From positions 1 to 61,880 of the forward strand of contig NZ_BMUA01000037.1 in the NCBI RefSeq assembly GCF_014649955.1: a stretch of DNA of 61,880 nt. The letters are read 5' to 3'. Positions 33,903-42,060 of this stretch are shown here, in pieces. The DNA is from Streptomyces violascens. GTDB taxonomy: Bacteria > Actinomycetota > Actinomycetes > Streptomycetales > Streptomycetaceae. The notes below the pieces were generated by a model. The model saw nothing but the letters and a program-made list of their open reading frames with translations. It was not told the origin of the DNA and did not search any database. A program made the position numbers and the translations under genes. Position 1 is the stretch's first letter. Each line of letters opens with the position of its first letter.

Positions 33903-35075
33903 TCAGGAACCTCCGTCGTGGGTGAGCAGGTGGAGCAGGGACGCGTCCGGTACGGGCTCGTCGCCCTCCCAGGTCCGGGCGAGCGCCCCGACCGCGCCGA
34001 GATCGCCGAGGAGCACGCCCCCGACCAGGCGGTCGCCGCGCACGACGACCTTGCGGTAGGCGCCCCGGGTCGCGTCCGCGAGCTGGGCCACGTCGTCGCC
34101 GGGGCGGGGCGTGGGCTCGCCGAACGCGGCGAGGTCCAGGGGGCGCGGGCCGCCGAGCGTGAGCCGGGTCAGACCGCGCGTCCCGGAGTAGGAACCGCGC
34201 CCGGTGGCCAGCAACGCGCCCAGCACGTCGGCCTGTTCGAGCGCCGGTCCCGCGAGCCCGTACACCGTGCCGCGATGCTCGGCACAGTCGCCGACGGCAT
34301 GGATGTACGGGTCCGAGGTGCGCAGCTCGTCGTCGACGACCACGCCCTGGTGGACGTCGAGCCCGGCGGCCAGCGCGAGACCGGTGCGGGGGCGGACCCC
34401 GGTGGCGAGGACGACGAGTTCGGCGCCGAGCACGAATCCGTCGGCGAGCTCGACGTCGGTGCCGGCAGGGCCGGTGAGGCCGCGCACCCGGCACTCGGTG
34501 TGCACCTCCACGCCGAGGAGTTCGAGATGGGCACGCACCAATGCCGAAGCGGCGACGTCCAGTTGACGCTCCATCAGGTGTTCGCCCTGCTGGGCGAGGA
34601 CGACCTGCGCACCGCACTCGGCGAGCGCCCGCGCGGCCGTCACGCCGAGCAGCCCGCCCCCGATGACCACCGCACGGGTCCCCTCGCGGGCCTTCTCGCG
34701 CAGCGCGAGCGCGTCGTCGAGGGTGCGGAAGGGGTGGACGCCGTCGGGGAGCCGGCCCTCACGCAGACCCCTGAGCGGCGGCAGCACCGGGTTCGACCCG
34801 GTCGCGAGCACGAGGCGGCCGTACGGGACGGCGCTGCCGTCGTCGCAGTGCACCACGCGGGCCGCGCGGTCGATCCGCACCGCCCGCACGCCGCGCCGCA
34901 CCGGTATGGGGGGCAGCGAGATCACCTCGGGCCCGTACCGCCCGGCGAGCACCTCCGCGAGGAGCACCCGGTTGTACGGTGCGTGCGGTTCCTCGCCGAT
35001 GACGGTCACCGGGACATGCCGGGCCAGGCGGGCACCCGCTGTGCCGCCGCCGATCACCACGATGTCCGTACTCAT
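33903..35075 (-). CDS. NirB-like FAD-dependent oxidoreductase
   Basis: The 390-residue product is a pyridine-nucleotide-disulfide-type flavoprotein: IVVIGGGTAGARLARH for FAD, LVLATGSNPVLPP, a second Rossmann motif VVIGGGLLGVTAARALAECG for NAD(P)H, and DPYIHAVGDCAEHRGTVYGL. It resembles the N-terminal part of NirB but lacks the [2Fe-2S] and siroheme domains. As first gene of the nirB operon it may supply electrons to nitrite or nitrate reductase. The ATG at 35075 has no strong ribosome-binding site, and a weak -10, CACGCT, ends 6 nt upstream. Confidence 0.92.
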   Translation of the reverse strand: MSTDIVVIGGGTAGARLARHVPVTVIGEEPHAPYNRVLLAEVLAGRYGPEVISLPPIPVRRGVRAVRIDRAARVVHCDDGSAVPYGRLVLATGSNPVLPPLRGLREGRLPDGVHPFRTLDDALALREKAREGTRAVVIGGGLLGVTAARALAECGAQVVLAQQGEHLMERQLDVAASALVRAHLELLGVEVHTECRVRGLTGPAGTDVELADGFVLGAELVVLATGVRPRTGLALAAGLDVHQGVVVDDELRTSDPYIHAVGDCAEHRGTVYGLAGPALEQADVLGALLATGRGSYSGTRGLTRLTLGGPRPLDLAAFGEPTPRPGDDVAQLADATRGAYRKVVVRGDRLVGGVLLGDLGAVGALARTWEGDEPVPDASLLHLLTHDGGS

Positions 35076-35097
35076 GTGCCCAGCGTGCGCGGCGGCT

Positions 35098-35135
35098 GTT
35101 ACCCGTCCGCATCCCGCCGATTTCCACGGGGGAAC
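35098..35135 (-). promoter_or_regulatory. GlnR-like box of the nirB operon
   Basis: On the minus strand four 5-bp half-sites recur every 11 bp: GTTCC, GAAAT, GATGC, GTAAC. They match the recalled GlnR pattern (gTnAC-n6-GaAAc repeated) at 4/5, 4/5, 3/5 and 4/5 positions. The last half-site ends 22 nt before the start codon. GlnR control of nirB is known in S. coelicolor. Confidence 0.6.
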
Positions 35136-35234
35136 CTTGAGCTCAGCGGGGCGGGGGGCGGGATGTGAGGGGAGCGGAGCGAGGGGAGCCGATGCTCCGG
35201 CCCCGCGGGCGCGGGCGCTGGCTCGGCAGGGGCA

Positions 35235-35263
35235 GGGGGGTGGGGGTGGGGGTGGGGGTGGGG
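35235..35263 (+). repeat. five G-runs, possible G-quadruplex
   Basis: G-runs of 6, 5, 5, 5 and 4 bases are separated by single T residues, in the gap between the nitrite operon and the sensor-domain gene. Such a tract can fold into a very stable four-stranded structure. Confidence 0.75.
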
Positions 35264-35331
35264 TAGACCGAACCATGAAGTTCCGTGCTGGCACGATCGA
35301 ACCGGGAGGCCGGGGGCGGGAGCCTTGACGC

Positions 35332-36018
35332 ATGGACCTCGCGCAGCGGCATTCCGCACCCACACCTGTACGCACACCTGCACAGGCACCCGCACCGGCC
35401 CGCCCCGTCGTGGGCCCGGTCGGCAGCGACCAGCACGCCACACACCGCGGTGCGCCCCGCGTCGGATGGAGAGACATCCTCCGGGAGCCGTTCCGGGCCG
35501 GGACCTGGCTGCGGCTCGCCTATCTTCTGCTCGCCCTGCCCGTCGGCATCCTGTGCGTGCCGATAGCCCTGGTCGCAGGCCCGGCGGGCCGGATCCAGCG
35601 CGGGCTCGCCCGGAGGCTGCTCGGAGTGGAGGTGCCCGCCCCCGGGCGCACGGGGCCGCTCGCCCTGGCCCACGCCGTGATCAGCATGCCGCTCAACCTG
35701 ATAGCGCTGACCGTGTCGGGCTACTTCTGGACGGTCGTCGTCATGAACGTGGCCTATCCGCTGCGGGGTGGTGACACGAGCCAGTCGTGGGGCGGCCCCA
35801 CGATGGCCGGCGCGTGGGCGGTGCACGGCATAGGCGGCGGGCTGTCCTTCCTGCTCGTCACTCCCTGGGTGATGAAGGGCTTCACCGCGCTCCAGGCCCG
35901 CCTGGTCAAGGGCTTCCTCGGCGCCGACCGCACCGGGCTCCTCAAGACCACCGGAATCGCCCTCGCCGTCGCCGCGGTCTGCGCCCTCCTGTCCATACCG
36001 GTGATCCACCAGCTCTGA
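35332..36018 (+). CDS. sensor-domain membrane protein next to kinase
   Basis: The 228-residue product has a Pro-rich N-terminus and about four hydrophobic segments (LAYLLLALPVGILCVPIALVAG, ALTVSGYFWTVVVMNVAYPL, LSFLLVTPWVMKGFTAL, TTGIALAVAAVCALLSIPVI). The layout matches the putative sensor domain found at the N-terminus of streptomycete HisKA_3 kinases, here as a separate protein. It ends 24 bp before the kinase gene and is probably its sensor partner. Confidence 0.8.
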   Translation: MDLAQRHSAPTPVRTPAQAPAPARPVVGPVGSDQHATHRGAPRVGWRDILREPFRAGTWLRLAYLLLALPVGILCVPIALVAGPAGRIQRGLARRLLGVEVPAPGRTGPLALAHAVISMPLNLIALTVSGYFWTVVVMNVAYPLRGGDTSQSWGGPTMAGAWAVHGIGGGLSFLLVTPWVMKGFTALQARLVKGFLGADRTGLLKTTGIALAVAAVCALLSIPVIHQL

Positions 36019-36042
36019 CCAGCGCCTCTAGGGTTGTTCCCC

Positions 36043-37341
36043 ATGCACCGCTTGCGCCTTCTGGGCTCCGTGGAGTTCCCCTACCGGCGAGACCGGCTCG
36101 GCACGATCGGCCGCGCCGCGCTCTACTCGCTCATCGCGCTGCCGCTCGCGCTGACCGGCCTGGCCCTGGTCGTCGCGGTGCTGCTGATCGGCGCGGTGCT
36201 GTCGTGGACGGCGCTGGGGCTCTGGCTCATCGCCGCGGCCGTCCGCCTGGCCCTCGCCCTCGGAGACCTCCAACGAGCCCTGGCCAAGAGCCTGTTGGGG
36301 CTTGAGATCGACCCGCCGGTGCGGGCGGAGACGAGCGGCGTCTTCGACTGGCGGCGCTCGGTGCTGGGCGGCCGGCCCGGATGGCGGGCGGTGGGCTGCG
36401 CCCTGGCGGCCCCGCTGACGGCCCTCCTGGCCCTGGGCTCCGTATACATCGGCTTTGTGCACGGAGTGCTTCTGACCCTGTATCCGGTGCTCAAGCGCTG
36501 GAACTACTTCACGATCCGGGAGCCCGACGGTTCCGTACGGCATGTGGGAATGGAGGTGGGCGGAGTGGAGCTCGACAGCTGGCCCCGCTGGCTGCTGCCC
36601 TTCGCCGTCGGGTTGCTCCTCCTGTACGCCGCACCGTGGCTGGTCCGCCATGCCCTCACCCCGCACCGGCTGCTGCTCACCGCGCTGCTCGGGCCGGACC
36701 GGGCGGACCAGCGCATCCGCACCCTGGAGGAGACCCGCGCCCAGGCAGTCGACGACGCGGCCGCCACCCTGCGCCGGATCGAGCGCGACCTGCACGACGG
36801 GACGCAGGCCCGCCTAGTGGGGCTGGGCATGCACCTCACGATGATCCGCGAACTGGTGGCGGGCGGCGCCGGACAGGACCGGATCCTCAAGGTCGTCGAG
36901 ACCGCGCAGGGCAATGCCAAGCAGGCCGTCGCCGACCTGCGCCATCTGGTCAAGGGCATCCACCCGCCCGTGCTCGACCAGGGGCTCGACACCGCGCTTG
37001 CCACCCTCGCGGCGGACAGCGCCCTGCCCGTCCGGGTGAGCTGCGGAATCGAGGGCAGACCGAGCCCGGCCGTCGAGTCCATCGCCTACTTCTGCACGGC
37101 GGAACTCCTGGCCAACGCGGCCAAGCACAGCGGAGCTTCGGAGGTGACGGTCACGGTGCACGGCGCGGCGAAGATCCTGCTGCTCACCGTCCAGGACAAC
37201 GGGCGCGGGGGAGCGGTGGTCGGCGCGGGCAGCGGACTGGCCGGCCTGCGGGCCCGGGTCCGCACCGTCGACGGCTCCCTGACCTGCGACAGCCCACCCG
37301 GAGGGCCTACGGTGGTGAGCGTGTTGCTGCCCTTCGGATGA
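36043..37341 (+). CDS. two-component sensor histidine kinase, HisKA_3 type
   Basis: The 432-residue product has an N-terminal membrane sensor domain with about four hydrophobic segments. The phospho-acceptor motif is RRIERDLHDGTQARLVGLGM with His251. The ATPase boxes are ELLANAAKHSGA, QDNGRGG and GSGLAGLRARV. It is paralogous to the kinase at 7470 in the motif-bearing half. The ATG at 36043 has TAGGGT ending 8 nt upstream (possible leaderless start); TTG 36034 is the other candidate. The response regulator follows 44 bp downstream. Confidence 0.93.
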   Translation: MHRLRLLGSVEFPYRRDRLGTIGRAALYSLIALPLALTGLALVVAVLLIGAVLSWTALGLWLIAAAVRLALALGDLQRALAKSLLGLEIDPPVRAETSGVFDWRRSVLGGRPGWRAVGCALAAPLTALLALGSVYIGFVHGVLLTLYPVLKRWNYFTIREPDGSVRHVGMEVGGVELDSWPRWLLPFAVGLLLLYAAPWLVRHALTPHRLLLTALLGPDRADQRIRTLEETRAQAVDDAAATLRRIERDLHDGTQARLVGLGMHLTMIRELVAGGAGQDRILKVVETAQGNAKQAVADLRHLVKGIHPPVLDQGLDTALATLAADSALPVRVSCGIEGRPSPAVESIAYFCTAELLANAAKHSGASEVTVTVHGAAKILLLTVQDNGRGGAVVGAGSGLAGLRARVRTVDGSLTCDSPPGGPTVVSVLLPFG

Positions 37342-37385
37342 GCAGCCACCTTGATGCCGAACACCGAGAACAGGGCAGGTCATTC

Positions 37386-38039
37386 ATGCGGGTCGTCATC
37401 GCCGAGGATTCCGCGATTCTGCGCGACGGGCTCGTCCAGCTCCTGGAGTTGCGCGGGGTGGAGGTGGCGGCGGCCGTGGGGGACGCGCAGGCGCTGCTTG
37501 CCGCGGTCGCCGAACACCGGCCGGACGCGGCGGTGGTGGACATCCGGCTGCCGCCGACACAGACCGACGAAGGGCTGCGGGCGGCCGTGCAGATCCGCCG
37601 TACGGCGCCGGATACCGGGGTGCTGATCTTCTCGCAGTACGTGGAGACCAAGTACGCGGCGCAGCTCGTCGGGGACGGCGGGGCGGGGGTGGGCTATCTG
37701 CTCAAGGAACGAGTGGTGGACATCGGGGAGTTCGTGAACGCCCTGGAGCGGGTGGCGGCGGGCGGCACCGCGCTCGACCCGGAGGTGGTGGCCCAGCTGT
37801 TCGGGGCGAGCCGGCGGGCCGCCGCGCTCGACGCGCTCACCCCGCGCGAGCGGGAAGTGCTCGGGCTGATGGCGGAGGGCCGCACCAACCATGCCATTGC
37901 CCAGTCGTTCGGGGTGTCGGAGCGGGCGGTGGAGAAACACATCGCGAACATCTTCGCCAAGCTGGACCTGCCGCCCTCCGAATCGGGCCACCGCCGGGTG
38001 CTCGCCGTACTGCGTTACCTGGACCGGCAAGGTGGCTGA
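37386..38039 (+). CDS. LuxR/NarL-type response regulator
   Basis: The 217-residue product has a receiver domain (MRVVIAEDSAILRDGLVQLL, Asp52 in AAVVDIRLPP, Lys in GYLLKERV) and a LuxR helix-turn-helix (LTPREREVLGLMAEGRTN ... SERAVEKHIANIFAKLDLPPSESGHRRVLAVLRYL). It is strongly similar along its length to the regulator at 8705, including the SQYVE and FAKLDLP blocks, so the two systems are paralogues that may cross-talk. The ATG at 37386 follows AGGGCAGG. Confidence 0.94.
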   Translation: MRVVIAEDSAILRDGLVQLLELRGVEVAAAVGDAQALLAAVAEHRPDAAVVDIRLPPTQTDEGLRAAVQIRRTAPDTGVLIFSQYVETKYAAQLVGDGGAGVGYLLKERVVDIGEFVNALERVAAGGTALDPEVVAQLFGASRRAAALDALTPREREVLGLMAEGRTNHAIAQSFGVSERAVEKHIANIFAKLDLPPSESGHRRVLAVLRYLDRQGG

Positions 38040-38124
38040 GGGCGGGTCGCAGCGCCCGTGGCCGTCGAGCTCAGATCTGGCTCAGGCATCCGGAAAGTAA
38101 TAGACGAACATGCCGAACGCTCCT

Positions 38125-38137
38125 TAAGGTCGCCAGC
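38125..38137 (+). promoter_or_regulatory. -10 element for a probable leaderless TauE-like gene
   Basis: TAAGGT (38125-38130) ends 7 nt before the ATG at 38138. With TAGACG 18 bp further upstream it forms a plausible promoter whose transcript would start at the start codon. Confidence 0.45.
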
Positions 38138-38914
38138 ATGCCCGACATATCGCTGACCATGCTCATTGTGCTGTGCCTCGCCGCGGGCGCGGCCGGGTGG
38201 ATCGACGCGGTGGTCGGCGGCGGCGGACTGCTCCTGCTGCCCGCGCTGCTCCTCGGGCTGCCGCACGTCCCCGCCGCGCACATCCTCGGCACCAACAAGG
38301 CCGTCGCCATCGTCGGCACCTCGGGCGCCGCCGTGACGTATGTGCGCAAGGCACCGGTGAAGGTGAAAACGGCGCTACGGATCGGGCTAGCGGCGCTCGC
38401 CGGCTCCATGACCGGCGCGTTCTTCGCGGCCGGAATCAGCAGCGCCGTGCTGCGTCCGGTCATCCTGGTCGTGCTGCTCGGCGTCGCCGGGTTCGTCATG
38501 TTCAAGCCCGCGTTCGGCACCGGGGCCAGCGGGCAGGCGGTCACCCGGGCCCGTACCGTCACCGCGATCGTGCTCGTCGGTGGCGGCATCGGGCTCTACG
38601 ACGGCCTCTTCGGGCCCGGCACCGGGACGTTTCTCGTCCTGGCCCTCACCGCCGTGCTCCATCTCGATCTGGTGACCGCGAGTGCCACCGCCAAGATCGT
38701 GAACGTCTGCACGAATGTTGGCGCGCTCGCCATGTTCGCCTGTCAGGGCAGCGTCATGTGGCAGCTGGCCGCGATCATGGCGGTGTTCAACCTCGCGGGG
38801 GGTCTGATCGGCGCGCGCATGGCTCTGCGCAAGGGGAGCGAGTTCGTGCGCGGGGTGCTGCTTGTGGTTGTTTTCTCGCTGGTCGCGAAGCTGGCGTTCG
38901 ATCAGTGGGGGTAG
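38138..38914 (+). CDS. TauE/SafE-family membrane transporter
   Basis: The 258-residue product has seven or eight hydrophobic segments and the paired family repeats: GAAGWIDAVVGGGGLLLLPALLL near the N-terminus and GLYDGLFGPGTGTFLVLALTAVL in the second half, with HILGTNKAVAIVGTSGA between them. Members export sulfite, sulfonates or related anions. Direct substrate evidence is lacking. It is convergent with the sortase gene; the 72-bp dispersed repeat lies between them. Confidence 0.9.
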   Translation: MPDISLTMLIVLCLAAGAAGWIDAVVGGGGLLLLPALLLGLPHVPAAHILGTNKAVAIVGTSGAAVTYVRKAPVKVKTALRIGLAALAGSMTGAFFAAGISSAVLRPVILVVLLGVAGFVMFKPAFGTGASGQAVTRARTVTAIVLVGGGIGLYDGLFGPGTGTFLVLALTAVLHLDLVTASATAKIVNVCTNVGALAMFACQGSVMWQLAAIMAVFNLAGGLIGARMALRKGSEFVRGVLLVVVFSLVAKLAFDQWG

Positions 38915-38960
38915 TTGCTCCGCTTGGGGTGGGTGCGGTTGTCGTTCTGCCGCGGGTGTG

Positions 38961-39032
38961 CGTGGCTGGTCGCTCCCCCAAGTTCTCGGCTTCGCTCGAA
39001 CAGGGGGGACCCCCATCGCGGCGCAGCCGCAC
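38961..39032. repeat. 72-bp dispersed repeat, copy 2
   Basis: This copy matches 6698-6769 with one mismatch. Again it lies between two convergent genes and ends just before the sortase stop at 39037. The hairpin arms are conserved. Confidence 0.85.
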
Positions 39033-39036
39033 CACG

Positions 39037-39726
39037 TCACAGGCCCGCCACTCCCACCAAGTGGGCGAAAGCCACTACGTTGCCTCGGTAGCCCGTTTGT
39101 TGGGAGAAGCCTCCGCCGCAGGTGATCAGGCGTAGTTCCGGGCGGGCGGCGGGGCCGTACACCTTTGTGTCCGGGAACGCTTCGTTCTCGTAGACCTCGA
39201 CCGCGTCGACGGCGAACACCGCGGTCCGCCCGTCCTCGCGGGTCACCTCGACCCGGCTGCCCTTCTTCAGCGCGCCCAGCGCGTAGAAGACGGCAGGGCC
39301 GCGGGAGTCGTCGACGTGGCCCGCCATCACGGCCGTGCCCCGGGCGCCCGGCGCGGTGCCGTCCTTGTACCAGCCGGCCATGTTCGTGTTCCCCGGCGGC
39401 GGCACGTCCAGGCTGTGGTCGGGGCCGAGCCCGAGCCGCATCACGGGGGCGTCGACCTGAATCGACGGGATCTTGATCCGTACGGGTTCGGAGGGCGGCA
39501 GGTCCTCGGCGGGCGGGGTTTCGGTCACGGGCCGCCCGGCGGACCCGGAGCGGGAGTCGGCCGTGATTCCGCCCCGCCGTGCCGCCGGCCCCGCCGTGAA
39601 CCGCTCGGCCGCCGACGGCTGCGGAGGCTCCACGGTCTCCAGGCCCCGCTCGATCAGCCACAGGCCGACGAACGCGGCGACCACCATCAGCCAGCCCGCG
39701 TTGCGCCGGGCGATCCGGTCCGACAA
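39037..39726 (-). CDS. class F sortase
   Basis: This membrane-anchored transpeptidase would cut a sorting signal and attach its substrate to the cell wall. The 229-residue product has an N-terminal transmembrane anchor (GWLMVVAAFVGLWLIERGL), then a Ser/Thr/Pro-rich linker. The sortase core includes VRIKIPSIQVDAPVM, MAGHVDDSRGPAVFYAL (catalytic His), LRLITCGGGF (catalytic Cys) and GNVVAFAHL after the Arg. The TTG start at 39726 lies 6 bp after the stop of the secreted partner gene, so the two form an operon. Confidence 0.9.
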   Translation of the reverse strand: MSDRIARRNAGWLMVVAAFVGLWLIERGLETVEPPQPSAAERFTAGPAARRGGITADSRSGSAGRPVTETPPAEDLPPSEPVRIKIPSIQVDAPVMRLGLGPDHSLDVPPPGNTNMAGWYKDGTAPGARGTAVMAGHVDDSRGPAVFYALGALKKGSRVEVTREDGRTAVFAVDAVEVYENEAFPDTKVYGPAARPELRLITCGGGFSQQTGYRGNVVAFAHLVGVAGL

Positions 39727-39732
39727 GGGCGG

Positions 39733-40446
39733 TCAGCCCCGGCCCTGCGCGCCGCTCGCCCGGCGACGCAGTAGCCAGGTGCTGCCCACGGCGGCCGCGG
39801 CCAGTACCGCCGCGCCCGCCGCGATCTCGGTGGTGTCGGGGCCGATGCTGCCGCCGACCCCGGTTTTCACATGCCCCCGCGGGTCGTGGCTGTCCGCGGT
39901 GTTCCCGGTCTTGTCACGCCCGCTCTGGTCATTGCCGCGCGGGTCGTTGCCGCGCGGGTCGTTCGAGTCCCAGGATTTGTCCTGGCCCCGCCGGTCGCCC
40001 CCGTCCGACGCCTTGTCCCTGCCGCCCTGCGGGTCGCCCGCGCCCCAGGACTTGTCCCTGCCCTTCTGGTCGCGGTCACGGTCGCCGGCTGCGGTGACGG
40101 TGAGCAGGCCGTCGACGACCTTGCCGTTCTCGCAGCTCACCCTGATGCGGAAGGAGCCGGGCTTGGCGTGGGAGGCCACCTGGAACTGCCCGGCGAGCAC
40201 CTCCTTGTGGGGGGAGCCCGACATCTGGAAGTCGCCCGCACCCACCGTGTTCGCATCGCCCGTGGCCCGCCCCGCCGGGCCGCAGGCCGTGGTGTTCGCG
40301 GTCACCGTGGTGCCGGGCGAGGCGCTCGTCGGCCACAGCTCCAGCGAGGCGGCCGGCTCGTAGTCGGCGTACGCGAGCGAACCCGCCGGACCCAGCACGA
40401 CGGCGGACGCCAGCACGGCACTGGTCAGGAGTCGGGCAGTACGCAT
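39733..40446 (-). CDS. secreted, membrane-anchored low-complexity protein
   Basis: The 237-residue product has a Sec signal peptide (MRTARLLTSAVLASAVVLGP, cleavage near AYA). A folded region of about 100 residues with two Cys (TACGP and VSCENGK) follows. A charged repeat-rich stretch then holds DKSW twice and NDPRG twice, the latter from a 15-bp tandem repeat at 39932-39961. The C-terminus is a hydrophobic helix (TTEIAAGAAVLAAAAVGSTW) followed by LLRRR, the layout of a sortase substrate, but no LPXTG-type motif precedes it. It sits upstream of the class F sortase in the same operon. Confidence 0.85.
   Translation of the reverse strand: MRTARLLTSAVLASAVVLGPAGSLAYADYEPAASLELWPTSASPGTTVTANTTACGPAGRATGDANTVGAGDFQMSGSPHKEVLAGQFQVASHAKPGSFRIRVSCENGKVVDGLLTVTAAGDRDRDQKGRDKSWGAGDPQGGRDKASDGGDRRGQDKSWDSNDPRGNDPRGNDQSGRDKTGNTADSHDPRGHVKTGVGGSIGPDTTEIAAGAAVLAAAAVGSTWLLRRRASGAQGRG
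39932..39961. repeat. 15-bp tandem repeat in coding sequence
   Basis: TTGCCGCGCGGGTCG occurs twice head to tail and encodes the duplicated NDPRG unit in the secreted protein. Confidence 0.85.
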
Positions 40447-40601
40447 GGATCCTCCGGGGACGCGGCAGAGCTTCTGCCTACGACCTAAGAGGCGTACGGG
40501 CCGCTCCGCCCGTCGGCGGGGGGCGAACGAGTGACGCGGTGTGGGCCGTACAGGTGACGGTCATCCGACCCGGATCCGTCTCCGCCCGCCCAGGATCCGG
40601 C

Positions 40602-41381
40602 TCAGATCACATCCCAGGGCGCCTCCTCGTACGCCCGCCACACCACCTTCATCAGCTCCGCGTCGACCGCGAACTCGCGCTCGTCGATCCGGCCCACCGG
40701 GGCGATGCCGCGCGAGTTCATGATGAAGGCCGCGCTGTACGCGTCGAGCCCGGCCAGGTTCACCTCACGGTGCGTCGACTTCAGGCCGTACGCCGCGAGC
40801 CGGGGTTCGAGCACCGCCATCGTGATGCCGAGCAGCGCGGGACGGTTCGGCCAGACCACCGAGCTGCCGTCCCAGAACGCGATGTTGGTGATCGCGCCCT
40901 CCGCGACGACACCGCCGGGGCCGGTCAGCAGGGCCTCGGTGAAGCCCTGGCGCTCCGCGAGGCGGACGTAGTAGCCCTGGGCGAAGCCGCCGAGGTGCTT
41001 GAGGTGGGCGACCGGGCGCTCGTACGGCACGGAGAGCAGCGACTGCGCGGTGGACGGCATGTCGATCGGCTCGTTCACGACGACCATCGGGGTGGGCGCG
41101 TCGGCCGGCCCGTACACATAGACCCGCACCGCCGCGTCGGACCGGCCGCAGGCGTCGAGTGCCTGCCTGGTCAGGGAGCGGATCCGTTCGCCGTCGAGGC
41201 CGGGGCCGAACAGCTCGCGGGTGGCCCGGTCCAGGCGGGTCAGGTGGTGGTCGAGGCCGCGGACCCGTCCGTCGCGCACCTGCATGGCCGTGAAGTGGCC
41301 GTAGCCTCCGGTCAGTGCGGGCACGAGCAGGTTCTCGGCATCGGCGGGGCGGCCGTCGATCTCGACGTACGGAAGTGTCAT
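40602..41381 (-). CDS. class IV aminotransferase (ADCL/BCAT-like)
   Basis: This is a pyridoxal-phosphate enzyme of 259 residues. The likely Schiff-base Lys is in VAHLKHLGGF. Family features include GLDHHLTRLDRATRELFG and the phosphate-binding stretch GVVAEGAITNIAFWDGS, and later RPALLGITMAVLE. The fold is shared by branched-chain aminotransferase and aminodeoxychorismate lyase; sequence alone does not decide. The ATG at 41381 has TATCTT ending 7 nt upstream (possible leaderless start). A SoxR-like box lies in the shared 70-bp promoter region with the divergent FMN reductase. Confidence 0.88.
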   Translation of the reverse strand: MTLPYVEIDGRPADAENLLVPALTGGYGHFTAMQVRDGRVRGLDHHLTRLDRATRELFGPGLDGERIRSLTRQALDACGRSDAAVRVYVYGPADAPTPMVVVNEPIDMPSTAQSLLSVPYERPVAHLKHLGGFAQGYYVRLAERQGFTEALLTGPGGVVAEGAITNIAFWDGSSVVWPNRPALLGITMAVLEPRLAAYGLKSTHREVNLAGLDAYSAAFIMNSRGIAPVGRIDEREFAVDAELMKVVWRAYEEAPWDVI

Positions 41382-41413
41382 GGCCCTCAAGATAGTTCGC
41401 CGTCGGACCACGC

Positions 41414-41444
41414 TTGACCTCAAGCGGGCTTGAGGTTGAACTCT
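41414..41444 (+). promoter_or_regulatory. SoxR-type promoter with perfect inverted repeat
   Basis: ACCTCAAGCGGGCTTGAGGT (41417-41436) has perfect 8-bp inverted arms and fits the SoxR box. It lies between TTGACC (41414-41419) and AACTCT (41439-41444), spaced by 19 bp, the long spacer typical of MerR/SoxR-activated promoters. AACTCT ends 7 nt before the ATG of the FMN reductase. Confidence 0.85.
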
Positions 41445-41451
41445 TCTCGGC

Positions 41452-42060
41452 ATGGACATCGCCACAGCCGAGCAGGCTGCTTCTTCCGCTCTGAAGGTCA
41501 CCGTCGTCGTCGCCTCCAACCGTGAGGGCCGGTTCGCGCCGGTCGTCGCCGACTGGTTCCTCGCCCGGGCCCGCGAGCACCAGGGCCTCGACATCGAGGT
41601 GCTCGACCTCGCCGAGGCCGAGCTGCCGACCACCATTTCCCGCAACCCGTCGCCCGCTGTGGCGGCCCAACTCGACGTCATTTCACCGAAGTTGGCGGAC
41701 GCCGACGCCTTTGTCGTGATCACCCCCGAGTACAACCACTCCTTCCCCGCCTCGCTGAAGAACCTGATCGACTGGCACTACGTCCAGTGGCAGGCCAAGC
41801 CCGTCGGCTTCGTCTCGTACGGCGGGATCTCCGGCGGCCTGCGGGCGGTCGAGCAACTGCGGCAGGTCTTCGCCGAGATGCACGCCGTCACCGTGCGGGA
41901 CACGGTCAGCTTCCATCAGGCGCACGGCCTCTTCGACGAGGACGGCGAGCACCGCGAGCCCTCGCAGGCCGACGCGGCCGTGAAGAAGATGCTCGACCAG
42001 GTCGCGTGGTGGGCACACGCGCTGCGCGACGCGAAGGGGGTACGTCTGTACGCGGGCTGA
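41452..42060 (+). CDS. NADPH-dependent FMN reductase (SoxR-controlled)
   Basis: This flavodoxin-like enzyme of 202 residues reduces FMN or quinones. It has VTVVVASNREGRFAPVVADWF at the N-terminus, VVITPEYNHSFPASLKNLIDW (the YNHS active-site motif) and GFVSYGGISGGLRAVEQLR. It resembles the reductase that I recall as a SoxR-regulon member (SCO2478) in S. coelicolor. SoxR there senses redox-active compounds such as actinorhodin. The SoxR-type promoter above supports this. Confidence 0.92.
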   Translation: MDIATAEQAASSALKVTVVVASNREGRFAPVVADWFLARAREHQGLDIEVLDLAEAELPTTISRNPSPAVAAQLDVISPKLADADAFVVITPEYNHSFPASLKNLIDWHYVQWQAKPVGFVSYGGISGGLRAVEQLRQVFAEMHAVTVRDTVSFHQAHGLFDEDGEHREPSQADAAVKKMLDQVAWWAHALRDAKGVRLYAG

